A stretch of DNA of 44,313 bases from Aphanocapsa sp. GSE-SYN-MK-11-07L (GTDB lineage Bacteria; Cyanobacteriota; Cyanobacteriia; Thermosynechococcales; Thermosynechococcaceae), in NCBI GenBank assembly GCA_019359715.1, contig JAHHGS010000102.1, positions 1-44,313 on the forward strand. The letters run 5' to 3'. Below the pieces are notes generated by a model, which made no database searches, was not told the origin of the DNA, and saw nothing but the letters and a program-made list of their open reading frames with translations. Both the position numbers and the translations under genes were made by a program. Shown here piece after piece: positions 9,331 to 18,029 of this stretch; position 1 is the first letter of the stretch, and every line of letters begins with the position of its first letter.

Positions 9331-9545
9331 ACTCACAGATTTAGTCAAGCCCAATACTTTTTGTAAAAGTGCTTTCGGTTAATTAATCTGCAGTGATTAG
9401 CAGCGGTTTGCAGCCTGATCGCAAACTGCAAATTTATTCCTCGAAAGCTTTTGGAAAGCTAAACGTTGTTTAAATAAAACTAGCAGCAATATAAAAACCA
9501 GCATAGGATGCTAGTATTGCCAAGAAAGCGCTTTGGGGACATGTT

Positions 9546-10538
9546 GTGATCCGTCCTGCTACTCTGCCTGTTCCGTCTGCTCTCCCTTTTATTCCAGAGC
9601 ATAACCGTCTTAAGCTTTTCTCAGGTTCGGCTAACCCACAGTTGTCTCAAGAAGTTGCCCGCTATTTGGGCATTGATCTGGGGCCAATGCTGCGAAAGCG
9701 GTTCGCCGATGGTGAGCTTTATGTCCAAGTGCAAGAGTCAATCCGGGGATGCGACGTTTATTTAATTCAGCCGACCTGTCAGCCCGTTAACGATCACTTA
9801 ATGGAATTGCTGATTATGGTCGATGCCTGTCGGCGGGCTTCAGCGCGCCAGATTACGGCTGTGATTCCCTACTATGGCTATGCCCGGGCCGATCGCAAAA
9901 CGGCGGGGCGAGAATCAATTACAGCCAAGTTAGTCGCGAACTTGATCACGCAAGCTGGGGCTAGCCGGATTCTAGCCATGGATCTGCACTCAGCTCAGAT
10001 TCAGGGTTACTTTGATATCCCGGTCGATCATGTTTACGGCTCGCCGGTGATTTTGGAATATTTGCTCAGTAAAAACCTGTCTGATTTGGTGGTGGTATCG
10101 CCAGATGTCGGTGGGGTTGCCCGGGCCAGAGCCTTTGCCAATAAGCTCAACGATGCGCCCTTGGCCATTATTGATAAGCGTCGCCAAGCCCATAACGTGG
10201 CTGAAGTGATGAACGTCGTGGGTGATGTCGCCGGTAAAACTGCCGTTTTAGTCGATGACATGATTGACACCGGCGGCACAATTTCAGAGGCGGCTCGCGT
10301 TTTGCGCCAGTCTGGAGCGCGGCAGGTTTATGCCTGTGCAACACACGCTATTTTCTCTCCCCCGGCAATTGAGCGCCTTTCTAGCGGTGTGTTTGAAGAA
10401 GTGATTGTCACTAACACGATCCCAATTCCAGAAGCGAACCGCTTCCAGCAGTTGCGGATGCTCTCTGTGGCTGGCATTTTGGGCGAGACCATTTGGCGCG
10501 TCCATGAAGATAGTTCGGTCAGCAGTTTGTTTCGTTAG
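9546..10538 (+). CDS. prs: Ribose-phosphate pyrophosphokinase
   Basis: Makes PRPP from ribose 5-phosphate and ATP, feeding purine, pyrimidine, histidine, tryptophan and NAD synthesis. Visible class I motifs are the ATP flexible-loop side YGYARADRK, the metal site DLHSAQIQGYFDIPVDHVY, SPDVGGVARARAFA and the PRPP loop VLVDDMIDTGGT. At 330 aa it is full length. The GTG at 9546 is used as the start; it overlaps a short ATG TTG TGA run. The 215-bp gap after ftsZ holds no gene. Confidence 0.96.
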   Translation: MIRPATLPVPSALPFIPEHNRLKLFSGSANPQLSQEVARYLGIDLGPMLRKRFADGELYVQVQESIRGCDVYLIQPTCQPVNDHLMELLIMVDACRRASARQITAVIPYYGYARADRKTAGRESITAKLVANLITQAGASRILAMDLHSAQIQGYFDIPVDHVYGSPVILEYLLSKNLSDLVVVSPDVGGVARARAFANKLNDAPLAIIDKRRQAHNVAEVMNVVGDVAGKTAVLVDDMIDTGGTISEAARVLRQSGARQVYACATHAIFSPPAIERLSSGVFEEVIVTNTIPIPEANRFQQLRMLSVAGILGETIWRVHEDSSVSSLFR

Positions 10539-10563
10539 CCTTGCCAGATGGACGGACGACGAA

Positions 10564-11727
10564 CTAAGGCAAAAAGACAAATTTACCTGTTTTACCGCCT
10601 GGCTGCATTTTGATTTGCGCCACATAGAAGTCTTTTTTGATCAGCTCACCCTCTGGAGTAAAGCTGATTTCGCCCAAGGGCGTGTCGTATTTACCTTTCA
10701 GGAGCTGCTGATTGAGTTGGCTGCGCAGTTTAGTCAAGGCTAGTTTACTGATTGGGGTTTGCTGATTCAGCGATCGCAGCGCTTCCACAAACACCTGAAC
10801 TGCCGTAAAGCTTTGGGCGCTAAACTGGGGTGGGTCTTTTTTAAATTGGTCAACGTAAGCCTTCCGAAACTGGGCATTCATTTGACCCGGCTCGGCTGGG
10901 CTATAGGCTTGAGCAATCAAAATCCCATCGCAAAAGTTTTGGCAAACTGGAAAGATATTGGCGGTGTTTAAGCCATTGCCGCCAATGATCAGTCCTTTGT
11001 AGCCCAATTCGCGCAATTGTTTGACCAAATTGCCGCCATCCGCCACTAACCCGGAAATAATTACCAGATCGGGCTTTAAATTAAGCGCAGTTGTGGCTTG
11101 GGTCTGAAAATCGGTGTCGGTGGTCTGAAACCTTTGCACCGTCAAAACCTGTAGCCCTTGCGCTTTAGCAGCCTGCTGAAAAAACTTGGTTTCCGAAACC
11201 AAAGCATCTTGGTCTTGAGCGTAAAAAACGGCCACCCGTTTCAGGTTAGGGTTGAGTTTAAGAGCTGCTTTAACCGCGTTAGGTGAAACAATTTCCGCCG
11301 AGGCGGCCACACGAGAAACATATTGACCGATTTGGGGAATTCCATTCGCGATCGTTGAGGGGCAAATCACCGGCACCCCCGCTCGATCAGCGATCGGGGC
11401 GGCGCTAAAGGCTTGCTGCGAAGTAGTTGGCCCGACTAACCCAACTACCCGACTCTGCGAAATCAACGTCTGAAAAGCATTGATTGCCCCTGCTTCATCA
11501 TTGCCAATATCTTGGTAGGCAAATTGGATTGGTTTGCCGTCAATTCCCCCCTGCTGATTAAACATCTGCTCGGCAATTTTGACCCCAGCCAGTTGCTCTT
11601 GCCCAATCAGAGCCAAATTACTGGTGCGGGGCAGAGCAATCCCCAAGGTAGCATTGGTTGACCCAGAGGGGCGATCGCAGCCCCCGCTCAGGATTGCTAG
11701 CAAACCTAGCCCCAGGATTCTCCGCAT
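10564..11727 (-). CDS. ABC transporter substrate-binding lipoprotein (branched-chain amino acid type)
   Basis: A 387-aa protein with a lipoprotein signal MRRILGLGLLAILSGGC (lipobox LSGGC), then a Peripla_BP_6 type I binding fold: LGIALPRTSNLALIGQEQLA, GVPVICPST and DLVIISGLVADGGNLVKQLR. A GTG at 11748 could add seven residues, but the ATG at 11727 gives the cleaner signal. A close paralogue ends 24 bp upstream of it; no permease or ATPase gene is nearby. The ligand cannot be read from the sequence; family members bind amino acids, urea or amides. Confidence 0.88.
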   Translation of the reverse strand: MRRILGLGLLAILSGGCDRPSGSTNATLGIALPRTSNLALIGQEQLAGVKIAEQMFNQQGGIDGKPIQFAYQDIGNDEAGAINAFQTLISQSRVVGLVGPTTSQQAFSAAPIADRAGVPVICPSTIANGIPQIGQYVSRVAASAEIVSPNAVKAALKLNPNLKRVAVFYAQDQDALVSETKFFQQAAKAQGLQVLTVQRFQTTDTDFQTQATTALNLKPDLVIISGLVADGGNLVKQLRELGYKGLIIGGNGLNTANIFPVCQNFCDGILIAQAYSPAEPGQMNAQFRKAYVDQFKKDPPQFSAQSFTAVQVFVEALRSLNQQTPISKLALTKLRSQLNQQLLKGKYDTPLGEISFTPEGELIKKDFYVAQIKMQPGGKTGKFVFLP

Positions 11728-11750
11728 AGACTGACCTACTTCAAACACAA

Positions 11751-12953
11751 CTACTTTAAAAACACAAATTTACCCTTCTCGCCGCCAGCATCCATCTTGA
11801 TCTGAGCCACATAGAAGGAGGTTTGGACAATTTCGCCTTCCGGCGTAAAGCTAATTTTTCCCAAGGGCGTATCGTAGCTGCCTTTCAGCAGTTGAGCATT
11901 CAGCTTTTGGCGGAGTTCTGGCAGCGGTATCTGGGCAATTTTAGTTTGCTGATCGACTGCCTGTAATGCTTCTACAAACACTTGTACCGCCGCAAACGCC
12001 TGAGCGCTAAACTGGGGCGGATCTGACTTGAATTGCTGCTGAAAAGCTTGTCGGAAAGCCACATTCACCGCCCCTGGATGGTCTGGGCTATAGGCTTGGG
12101 CAATTAAAATTCCATCACAGTCTGCCTGACAAACCGGAAAAATGTTAGAAGTATTTAACCCATTACCGCCGATGATCAAACCTTGATAGCCCAATTCCCG
12201 CAGTTGCCTGACTAAGTTGCCACCATCGGCAGCTAGCCCTGAAATAATCACTAGGTCGGGCTTGAGGTTGATTGCATTAGTAGCTTGGGTTTGAAAATCG
12301 GTGTCGGTAGTTTGAAACTTCTGTACCGTGACCAAATCTAGCTTGGCATCTTTGACCGTTTGCTGAAAAATCTCGGTTTCTGACTTGCTGTAGGCATCAT
12401 TCTGGGCATAAAAAACCGCGACTCGCTTCAGCTTGGGGTTGATCTTGAGGGCGGCTTTGAGCGCATTCGGGGCAACGACAGTGATTGGGGCGGAGACGCG
12501 GGCGATAAATTCGCCAATTTGGGGAATCCCTTTGGCGGTGTTGGAAGGGCCTAAGACTGGCACACCGGCTCGGTCAGCGATCGGGTTCGCCCCAAAAGCC
12601 TGCTGAGATAAGGTCGGGCCAATAATTCCGACGACGCGATCTTGGTTGATCAAGGTTTGAAAGGCATTGATTGCCCCGGCTTCATCGCCGCTGGTATCTT
12701 GAAAAACGATTTGAATTGGCCTGCCGCCCACCCCACCTTTGGTATTGAAATACTGCTCGGCAATTTTGACTCCCGCCACCTGCTCTTGCCCCAACAGAGC
12801 AACGTTGCTAGTTTGCGCTAAAGCCGCCCCAAGGGGAATATCTGCTTGACTGGAAGCAGTTTCAGAAGTTGAAGTCGGAGACTGAGCGCAACTGGTGAAA
12901 AAGAGCGAAAGGGCGATCGCCAGACCGGGCAGTGGGGCAATAGACTTGGGCAT
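11751..12953 (-). CDS. ABC transporter substrate-binding lipoprotein (tandem paralogue)
   Basis: A 400-aa Peripla_BP_6 protein with signal and lipobox (LFFTSC). It is clearly homologous to the next gene over its whole length; shared stretches include GLNT.NIFPVCQ, DGILIAQAYSP, YDTPLGKISFTPEGE and the end GKFVFL. Both keep two nearby Cys residues (VCQADCDG here, VCQNFCDG there) that may form a disulfide. The pair reads as a local duplication. It follows ilvH with a gap of about 20 bp, so the three genes may be co-transcribed, which hints at branched-chain amino acids. Confidence 0.88.
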   Translation of the reverse strand: MPKSIAPLPGLAIALSLFFTSCAQSPTSTSETASSQADIPLGAALAQTSNVALLGQEQVAGVKIAEQYFNTKGGVGGRPIQIVFQDTSGDEAGAINAFQTLINQDRVVGIIGPTLSQQAFGANPIADRAGVPVLGPSNTAKGIPQIGEFIARVSAPITVVAPNALKAALKINPKLKRVAVFYAQNDAYSKSETEIFQQTVKDAKLDLVTVQKFQTTDTDFQTQATNAINLKPDLVIISGLAADGGNLVRQLRELGYQGLIIGGNGLNTSNIFPVCQADCDGILIAQAYSPDHPGAVNVAFRQAFQQQFKSDPPQFSAQAFAAVQVFVEALQAVDQQTKIAQIPLPELRQKLNAQLLKGSYDTPLGKISFTPEGEIVQTSFYVAQIKMDAGGEKGKFVFLK

Positions 12954-12972
12954 AGCGCGGGCAAAATCGGAC

Positions 12973-13491
12973 TCAGAGTTTGGCTTCTAAAGATTTGAGA
13001 TATTCCGTATTGACGCCGGATTCACGGGTAAGGCAGATTTTGCCCGTGCGGGCAATTTCTCGGATGCCAAACTTGTTTAGCATTTGGACGATCGCCACCA
13101 TTTTGCCCGGATCGCCTGCCACCTCAACGGTTAAAGTTTCCTCAGACACATCCACAACTCTGGCCCGAAAAATTTGGGCAATTTCAATCACTTCCGAGCG
13201 GTTATTAGCCGTGGCATTCACCTTAACCAGCATGAGTTCTCGTTCAACCGAAGGGGTTTCAGTCACATCTTGCACCTTGAGCACGTTGATTAGCTTGTAG
13301 AGTTGCTTGGTCAACTGCTCAATAATTTGGTCATCCCCAGGCACAACCATTGTGATCCGAGATACCCCCATCTGTTCGGCTGGCCCAACCGCTAAGCTCT
13401 CAATATTGAACCCCCGGCGGGCAAACAAGCCAGCAATTCGGGTCAACACGCCCGCTTCATCTTCTACCAGTACAGACAGGGTATGCTTCAT
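12973..13491 (-). CDS. ilvH: Acetolactate synthase small (regulatory) subunit
   Basis: A 172-aa regulatory subunit for the first common step of valine, leucine and isoleucine synthesis. The N-terminal ACT domain is clear: [33 protein letters not shown] and [12 protein letters not shown]. The second domain holds ELMLVKVNA and [19 protein letters not shown]. This subunit gives feedback inhibition by valine and boosts catalysis of IlvB. The large subunit is not in the window. Confidence 0.96.
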   Translation of the reverse strand: MKHTLSVLVEDEAGVLTRIAGLFARRGFNIESLAVGPAEQMGVSRITMVVPGDDQIIEQLTKQLYKLINVLKVQDVTETPSVERELMLVKVNATANNRSEVIEIAQIFRARVVDVSEETLTVEVAGDPGKMVAIVQMLNKFGIREIARTGKICLTRESGVNTEYLKSLEAKL

Positions 13492-13639
13492 GATCTAACT
13501 AAGGGTCTTGCGGTAATGACTGACAATCAATCGCTCTCGGCTCCTTATTTTAGCTTTTATTGCGATCGGAAACCGCTCCTCAGTCTGTCATCAAGTTACT
13601 AAGGAGCGCTTGATCCAATCAGAGCACTATTTAATCTGG

Positions 13640-13954
13640 CTAATCTGGTTGGTAGCCGTTTAGGGTGTATTCGGAAATCCATTCCTGGCGATCGCCAACC
13701 CCCTCAACCAAATACATCCAGCGGGGTGAAATTGGTTCACCACCATAGAACAACGGTTGATACTTCGCAGTTGTGACAATGCCAAGACCGCCCGTCGGCA
13801 TAAATTTTACAGTCTCCCCAATTCGATATTTTTGCGGCGCAGTTGATATTTGAGGGCGATCGCTGACTAAGCGTTCCCTGAGCGCCTGGCCGCTGACCAA
13901 CGTTTTGGCGCTGGCTTGGCGTAAAGATAAAACTGTCTGATGACTCAGTTGCAT
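13640..13954 (-). CDS. Conserved hypothetical protein, 104 aa
   Basis: I start at the ATG at 13954 (MQLSHQTVLSLRQASAKTLV); the frame is open further upstream, but that stretch is AT-rich and does not look like protein. The core is KYRIGETVKFMPTGGLGIVT followed by a compact, Tyr/Trp-rich end (WMYLVEGVGDRQEWISEYTL). This resembles small SH3-like beta barrels, but I do not recognise the family. No partner gene is near. Confidence 0.6.
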   Translation of the reverse strand: MQLSHQTVLSLRQASAKTLVSGQALRERLVSDRPQISTAPQKYRIGETVKFMPTGGLGIVTTAKYQPLFYGGEPISPRWMYLVEGVGDRQEWISEYTLNGYQPD

Positions 13955-14690
13955 AACAAGGCAATAACTAGTTTTGCCTGCTTGTGCAAGCAGATAAGTA
14001 CATTTCCCAAAAGTTGGAAGCGCCTGAGCGCCCCAAGTTGAATATTTCATCGCCCCCCCTGATTTAAATCCGGCTAACAACAATTTTGGATTAATTAGCC
14101 TAATCAATTTTATGGTATCGCTGTAGCAATTCCCATTATTTAAGAGATATGAAATTATGTGGGACTTCCTTAATATCCTAACAAACAATATTACAAATAG
14201 CTAATTCACTGATAAAAGGATTTTTCGCGGTGTTTATTTGATTTTCTAAGCTACGCAAAGCTTTTCAGAATATAGACTATAGCCATTTTGAATCGAGTAC
14301 AGTAAAACCCTACTTTTTATATACTGGTTTTTCCTAAGCCAGTTACGCTTCATGCAGCAGAACATGATTATGACAACCCTAATTATCCTTAAAAGGATAG
14401 CGAGTAGAGTGCTTCTTGCTTAAACCCATGACGGTTAATTTCTCACTATTTCTATGGTCGCAAATATTGGGTGGAATCGATTATTTCTTGAAGCTTTTGC
14501 GGATCGGCAAAGAATAATTGTCCTTAATCTAAGCGGTAGGTACTTACGTAGATGTGTGAGTTTGAAAGCCCCCGTCATTCATGCGGGGGATGAAAAACGA
14601 AATTGCGGCTTGAGCCGCCTAGAAACTTCCGGAATTCGGAGGACTTCTAGCGTAGAATAAAAGAATTACGCTGAAAAACTTGGAGTAAGG
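13955..14690. other. Gene-poor region leading into an IS605-type element
   Basis: Positions 13955-14480 are AT-rich and hold no gene I can support. From about 14550 the sequence has the look of an IS200/IS605 left part: CCCCCG (14569-14574) pairs with CGGGGG (14584-14589), then GCGGC/GCCGC form a second small hairpin near 14605. GGAGTAAGG precedes the tnpB start. Confidence 0.5.
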
Positions 14691-15152
14691 ATGCTGGTTC
14701 TGGAGGCGAAAATAAAAGGTAAGATTGAGCAGTTCGAGGCTTTGGATGAAGCCATGCGGACGGCTCAGTTTATCCGTAATTCTTGCCTTCGGTTTTGGAT
14801 GGACAATCCTAAAGTCAGCCGTAATGATTTGTACAAATACTGCAAAACACTGGCGGATGACCCAGCATTCCCTTGGGCGAATAAGCTCAATTCCCAAGCT
14901 CGGCAAGCTCACGCCGAACGAGCCTGGTCTGCCATTGCTCGGTTCTACGACAACTGCAAAAAACAGGTTCCTGGTAAAAAGGGATATCCCAAGTTCAAGA
15001 AGTTCCAAACTCGTGCCAGCGTAGAATATAATGCTGCAATCAACATCTTGAAAAAGGGACTCAATACGGTGGGACACACCGGAATCAAAGCTTGGGGAGA
15101 GAACGACCTCTATCTCAGTCAAGCAATTGGCTCAGATAAGTTGACTCGATGA
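14691..15152 (+). pseudogene. tnpB: IS605-family TnpB with central deletion
   Basis: TnpB is the RNA-guided nuclease of IS200/IS605 elements, usually about 400 aa. This frame is 153 aa. The N-terminal part is normal (FIRNSCLRFWMDN, SQARQAHAERAWSAIARFYD, KKGYPKFKKFQTRASVEY) and joins, in frame near residue 113, to the far C-terminus (NAAINILKKGLNTVGHTGIK, normally after the last RuvC Asp). The RuvC I and II acidic residues and the zinc ribbon are gone, so no nuclease can be made. The start ATG has GGAGTAAGG upstream. No tnpA is present. Confidence 0.85.
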
Positions 15153-15160
15153 ACCAAGAA

Positions 15161-15190
15161 TCTGCCCTGCTTCAGCGGGCAGAGTGTCAA
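15161..15190 (+). mobile_element. Right end hairpin of the IS605-type element
   Basis: TCTGCCC (15161-15167) pairs with GGGCAGA (15177-15183), with GC/GC inside and a TTCA loop, followed by GTGTCAA. In IS605 elements a right-end hairpin just after tnpB marks the cleavage site and forms the end of the omega RNA scaffold; the following bases would be the guide. I place the element end near 15190 by this analogy, not by seeing a junction. The left end is not located. Confidence 0.55.
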
Positions 15191-15196
15191 TGTTTG

Positions 15197-15736
15197 CTAA
15201 TTCAGAGACAGGAGTTGCCCTGTCCGATCGCAGAGCGCAATATCCCACTGACCATTGATGCCGATTTCAAACGCAATCAGGTTGCCATCGCTGCTGAGGC
15301 TGGGGTTACGCACATCGGCATTCAAGCTGTCGGTCAAATTTCGGAGCTGTTGAGTGCCCCGGTTATAAAGGTAAATATCCGACTGGCCCTGACGGCTGAG
15401 CACAAACGCAATCAAATTGCCATCAGCAGAAATGGCCGGGTTGCTGGCGATCGCATCATAAGCATTCAACCCTGGCAGATCAACCAAGCGCTGGGTTTCC
15501 AGGTCAAATACGTAGATGTCCTGCTTGCTTTGGCGAGTGGAAGTAAACACCAGATAGCGGTTGCTGATGCCCGGCTCGGTTTCATTGAAAGGGCTATTGA
15601 GTCCGCGGCCACCAGGGTCAAACGGAAAGTGCAGCAATTGACCCGCCGGGGCACAACTGGTCAGCAAGATGGCTAAAAGACCCGCCCCGCTAATTACCCG
15701 CCGTTGAGTTGCCAGGTTCACTATCAAGCTCCACAT
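15197..15736 (-). CDS. Small TolB-like beta-propeller lipoprotein
   Basis: A 179-aa protein with a signal and lipobox (GLLAILLTSC). It has three PD40/TolB-type blades: NRYLVFTSTRQSKQDIYVFD, SADGNLIAFVLSRQGQSDIY and SSDGNLIAFEIGINGQWDIA. Three blades cannot close a propeller, so it may pair with its neighbour or itself. I use the ATG at 15736. It overlaps the end of the upstream paralogue by 47 bp, so the two are surely co-transcribed. The IS605 right end lies only about 10 bp past its stop, so the original C-terminus may have been changed. Confidence 0.75.
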   Translation of the reverse strand: MWSLIVNLATQRRVISGAGLLAILLTSCAPAGQLLHFPFDPGGRGLNSPFNETEPGISNRYLVFTSTRQSKQDIYVFDLETQRLVDLPGLNAYDAIASNPAISADGNLIAFVLSRQGQSDIYLYNRGTQQLRNLTDSLNADVRNPSLSSDGNLIAFEIGINGQWDIALCDRTGQLLSLN

Positions 15737-16319
15737 TCGGGCCGCGATCAAGCACTTCTAGATTCCAGTCTCCCTCACGGCTGCTTTCAAAGACAACGTA
15801 GCGTCCGTTGGGGCTAATTTTGGGTTGCCTAACCCCGCCCGGATAACCAGAGGTTAGCACCTGCGATCGCCGGTTTGCTCGATCGTAAAGAGCAATTTCA
15901 GGTCGCCCCTGATGATCAACTAGGTAGACCAAATAGCGACCGCCAGCGCTCAAACTGGGGCTTTCTTTCAAGCTGTGGTCGTTATTTAAGCCCGGCAAAT
16001 CTAAAAACTGTCGCTGTTGGACATCGTAAAGATAAATCCGCTGACCACCGAAGCGATCAGAGACAAACGCCAACCAGCGCCCATTTGCGCTCAAGGCTGG
16101 CTGGTGTTCAGCCGCCCGACTGTTGAGAGCCACCGGAATGCCAATATTGACGCCTGAACCGCAGCTACCGAGCAGGCCGCTCAAACCCAAACAGCCAATC
16201 AAGCCACTCAGCCACCAAAAACCTTTAGTGGAAAGATGACCTGTCTGCCCATGCTCAAAAGGTAAAACATCCTGTTGTCTTAACCTTCTGCCCTCTGCCT
16301 CCGACCTTCTGCCTTCCAC
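15690..16319 (-). CDS. Small TolB-like beta-propeller lipoprotein (paralogue)
   Basis: Up to 209 aa. The first 25 residues come from a GGCAGAAGG-type low-complexity run often seen between cyanobacterial genes, so the true start may be later. A hydrophobic segment ends in a lipobox (LLGSCGSG). Blades follow: SANGRWLAFVSDRFGGQRIY, SAGGRYLVYLVDHQGRPEIA and SPNGRYVVFESSREGDWNLE. It is paralogous to the downstream gene. A periplasmic, membrane-anchored role is inferred. Ycf66 lies 9 bp upstream in the same direction. Confidence 0.72.
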   Translation of the reverse strand: MEGRRSEAEGRRLRQQDVLPFEHGQTGHLSTKGFWWLSGLIGCLGLSGLLGSCGSGVNIGIPVALNSRAAEHQPALSANGRWLAFVSDRFGGQRIYLYDVQQRQFLDLPGLNNDHSLKESPSLSAGGRYLVYLVDHQGRPEIALYDRANRRSQVLTSGYPGGVRQPKISPNGRYVVFESSREGDWNLEVLDRGPNVELDSEPGNSTAGN

Positions 16320-16328
16320 TGACCGAAG

Positions 16329-17234
16329 TTATTGTCCACCCCACCCTAGATCATCATCAAAGTTAGAAGAGTTATCAGATTCGTTTTTGGTGCGATCGGT
16401 ATAGCTCTTGTAGGCTTTTTCATCAACGGGCTGGTAGTCTACGTAGTCTCCATCGCTGGCGGTCGAATCAACTGGACGGTCAGGGCGAGGACGCTTGCGG
16501 TTTGAGCGGGGCGGAGCAGCAGATTCGGTTGTGGCACCTGGACGATCGCGGTCGCCCATTGCTCGATCGCCGGTCGGGCGATTCGGGTTGGGGCGAGTGC
16601 GGCGGGAACGATCGCTAGGGGGGGCATCAAAGCCATTGATATCATCGCCATAGCCAGCGTTAGTATCGCCATTCTCAGGGCGAGGAGAACGCCGCTTGGG
16701 ATTGGAATTACTACTGGTGGGGCGATCGCCACTGGGGCGACTGGACGAGGGACGGCGGGGGGTGAGGCGGCGAGTCGAACGAGTTTCTTCTTCTAGCTCA
16801 TCGACATAGCCGTTCTGCCCCCGACCTGAACCAGCACCGCGAATCCGGCGCACGGGCGGATACTCGTCTTCTTCTTCAAACGCATCTAGCTCATCGATTT
16901 CTGCTCGGTAAACGCGACTAACGGGGCGATCGTCATCCACAATCGGCGTATTGCGGCGGGCCTGATCGGTCGCGACTCTCCGCATCCGGATACTCTCAAT
17001 CGCAAAAAAGACCGTAGATCCCGTCAGCAGGAGTTGACCAAACATCAGAATTGGGTCAAGCCGCCAGCCCTGGAAGAACAGAATCCCGCCACAGAGTAAA
17101 CCGACTGCCGCAAAAAAGATGTCGGTGTCACGGGCCAGTTCTGGTCGCCATGAGCGTAGAAAGTAGAGCAGTGCTCCCGCTACGGCAACAACAATGCCGA
17201 GGATGCTACCCGGACTCAGTCCAACGTTTACCAT
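16329..17234 (-). CDS. ycf66: Ycf66 family protein
   Basis: A 301-aa protein with the Ycf66 membrane domain in the first 90 residues: GLSPGSILGIVVAVAGALLY, then FFAAVGLLCGGILFFQGWRL and ILMFGQLLLTGSTVFFAIES. The remaining two thirds are disordered and rich in Arg, Pro, Asp and Ser. Ycf66 is found in cyanobacteria and some plastids; its role is not settled. It lies next to psbX, a pairing known from other cyanobacteria, which supports a thylakoid context. The tail is longer than in compact homologues. Confidence 0.93.
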   Translation of the reverse strand: MVNVGLSPGSILGIVVAVAGALLYFLRSWRPELARDTDIFFAAVGLLCGGILFFQGWRLDPILMFGQLLLTGSTVFFAIESIRMRRVATDQARRNTPIVDDDRPVSRVYRAEIDELDAFEEEDEYPPVRRIRGAGSGRGQNGYVDELEEETRSTRRLTPRRPSSSRPSGDRPTSSNSNPKRRSPRPENGDTNAGYGDDINGFDAPPSDRSRRTRPNPNRPTGDRAMGDRDRPGATTESAAPPRSNRKRPRPDRPVDSTASDGDYVDYQPVDEKAYKSYTDRTKNESDNSSNFDDDLGWGGQ

Positions 17235-17278
17235 ACTGTACAGTTCTCCTAGGTAAATCTATGTTAGCGCCAATAGCA

Positions 17279-17326
17279 AAATCCCCACAGCTTCGATCAG
17301 AATTTTGCGATCAGAAGTGAGGGGAT
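17279..17326 (-). terminator. Hairpin between psbX and ycf66
   Basis: On the minus strand ATCCCC...GGGGAT and an inner CTTCTGATC / GATCGAAG pairing form a long imperfect hairpin in the gap after psbX and about 45 nt before ycf66. Only a short T run follows (ATTTTGC), so it may be a weak terminator or processing site that lowers ycf66 relative to psbX. A second small stem (TGGGCAAC 17357-17364 with GTTGCCCA 17380-17387) lies between it and psbX. Confidence 0.5.
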
Positions 17327-17432
17327 ATTAACAGGACTCAGCCATGAAATTCAATCTGGGCAACCCGCAAGCTAAGCTTGTTGCCCAAACCATCAGCACA
17401 GCGATCGCCTCAGCTCTAGGCTGAATCAAGGT

Positions 17433-17555
17433 TTAGGAGCGCTGAATTTTATCAATTTGGCTAATTACCAGTAAGCCCCCAAAGGCAGCTCCCAAAACGA
17501 CGGCTCCCGCGATCAGCCCAATAAAAAATCCGTTTAATGAAGGCGTTATCGTCAT
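17433..17555 (-). CDS. psbX: Photosystem II reaction centre protein X
   Basis: A 40-aa single-helix protein, MTITPSLNGFFIGLIAGAVV at the start and ISQIDKIQRS at the end, with one membrane helix between. TPSL near the start and ISQ-D-x-x-R at the end are the PsbX pattern. It binds PSII near cytochrome b559 and the QB side. An upstream ATG at 17570 would give 45 aa; the usual length is 38-41, so I prefer 17555, though neither has a strong ribosome site. Its place upstream of ycf66 supports the call. Confidence 0.88.
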   Translation of the reverse strand: MTITPSLNGFFIGLIAGAVVLGAAFGGLLVISQIDKIQRS

Positions 17556-17717
17556 TAGAGTTGAAGTCATTATCTTTTGCCTAAATATGGTTGTTTCATT
17601 ATTTTACCTACCAGGTGAGCCAGTTACTACGGACAATCTGCTGTCTCAAGCAATTGATTCAAACGGGGCAGGACTGGCTTAAGCTTAAAGATAAGTTGTG
17701 ACTTTGTAAAGTTTTTT

Positions 17718-18005
17718 ATGGATGCATCGGTTGTATTGAACTGGGGGTTGGGTATACTGCTAGGCGTGATGATTTTGCTGATGATTCTGCGGATTGTTTT
17801 AACGTGGTATCCCCAGCTTGATCTAAATCGGCTGCCCTACAATTTGGTCGCCTGGCCAACCGAGCCATTTTTGTCCCCTACGCGCAAACTGATTCAGCCC
17901 CTAGGCGGAGTGGATATTACGCCAGTGATCTGGGTCGGAATTCTCAGCCTAATCCGCGAACTGCTTCTAGGACAGCAGGGGCTGCTGATGATGCTGATGC
18001 GTTAG
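17718..18005 (+). CDS. YggT family (Ycf19-like) membrane protein
   Basis: A 95-aa membrane protein with two hydrophobic helices (8-30 and about 66-92). The family motif LTWYPQLDLNRLPYNLVAWP is followed by TEPFLSPTRKLIQPLGGVDI. The YggT/Ycf19/CCB3 group acts in thylakoid or inner-membrane protein assembly; CCB3 helps haem attachment to cytochrome b6, and cyanobacterial members also affect nucleoid or thylakoid organisation. It sits between psbX and accC, facing accC tail to tail. Confidence 0.88.
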   Translation: MDASVVLNWGLGILLGVMILLMILRIVLTWYPQLDLNRLPYNLVAWPTEPFLSPTRKLIQPLGGVDITPVIWVGILSLIRELLLGQQGLLMMLMR

Positions 18006-18029
18006 ATGGCAGGGCTGGCAGAGGGTTTA

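Noticed and set aside
9401-9430. Terminator after ftsZ
   Set aside because: GTTTGC/GCAAAC with a 9-base loop is a weak 6-bp stem without a T run.
14691-15152. Nuclease-dead TnpB regulator (TldR-like)
   Set aside because: Those proteins keep the full fold and lose only catalytic residues; here the whole central domain is gone, so simple deletion is more likely.
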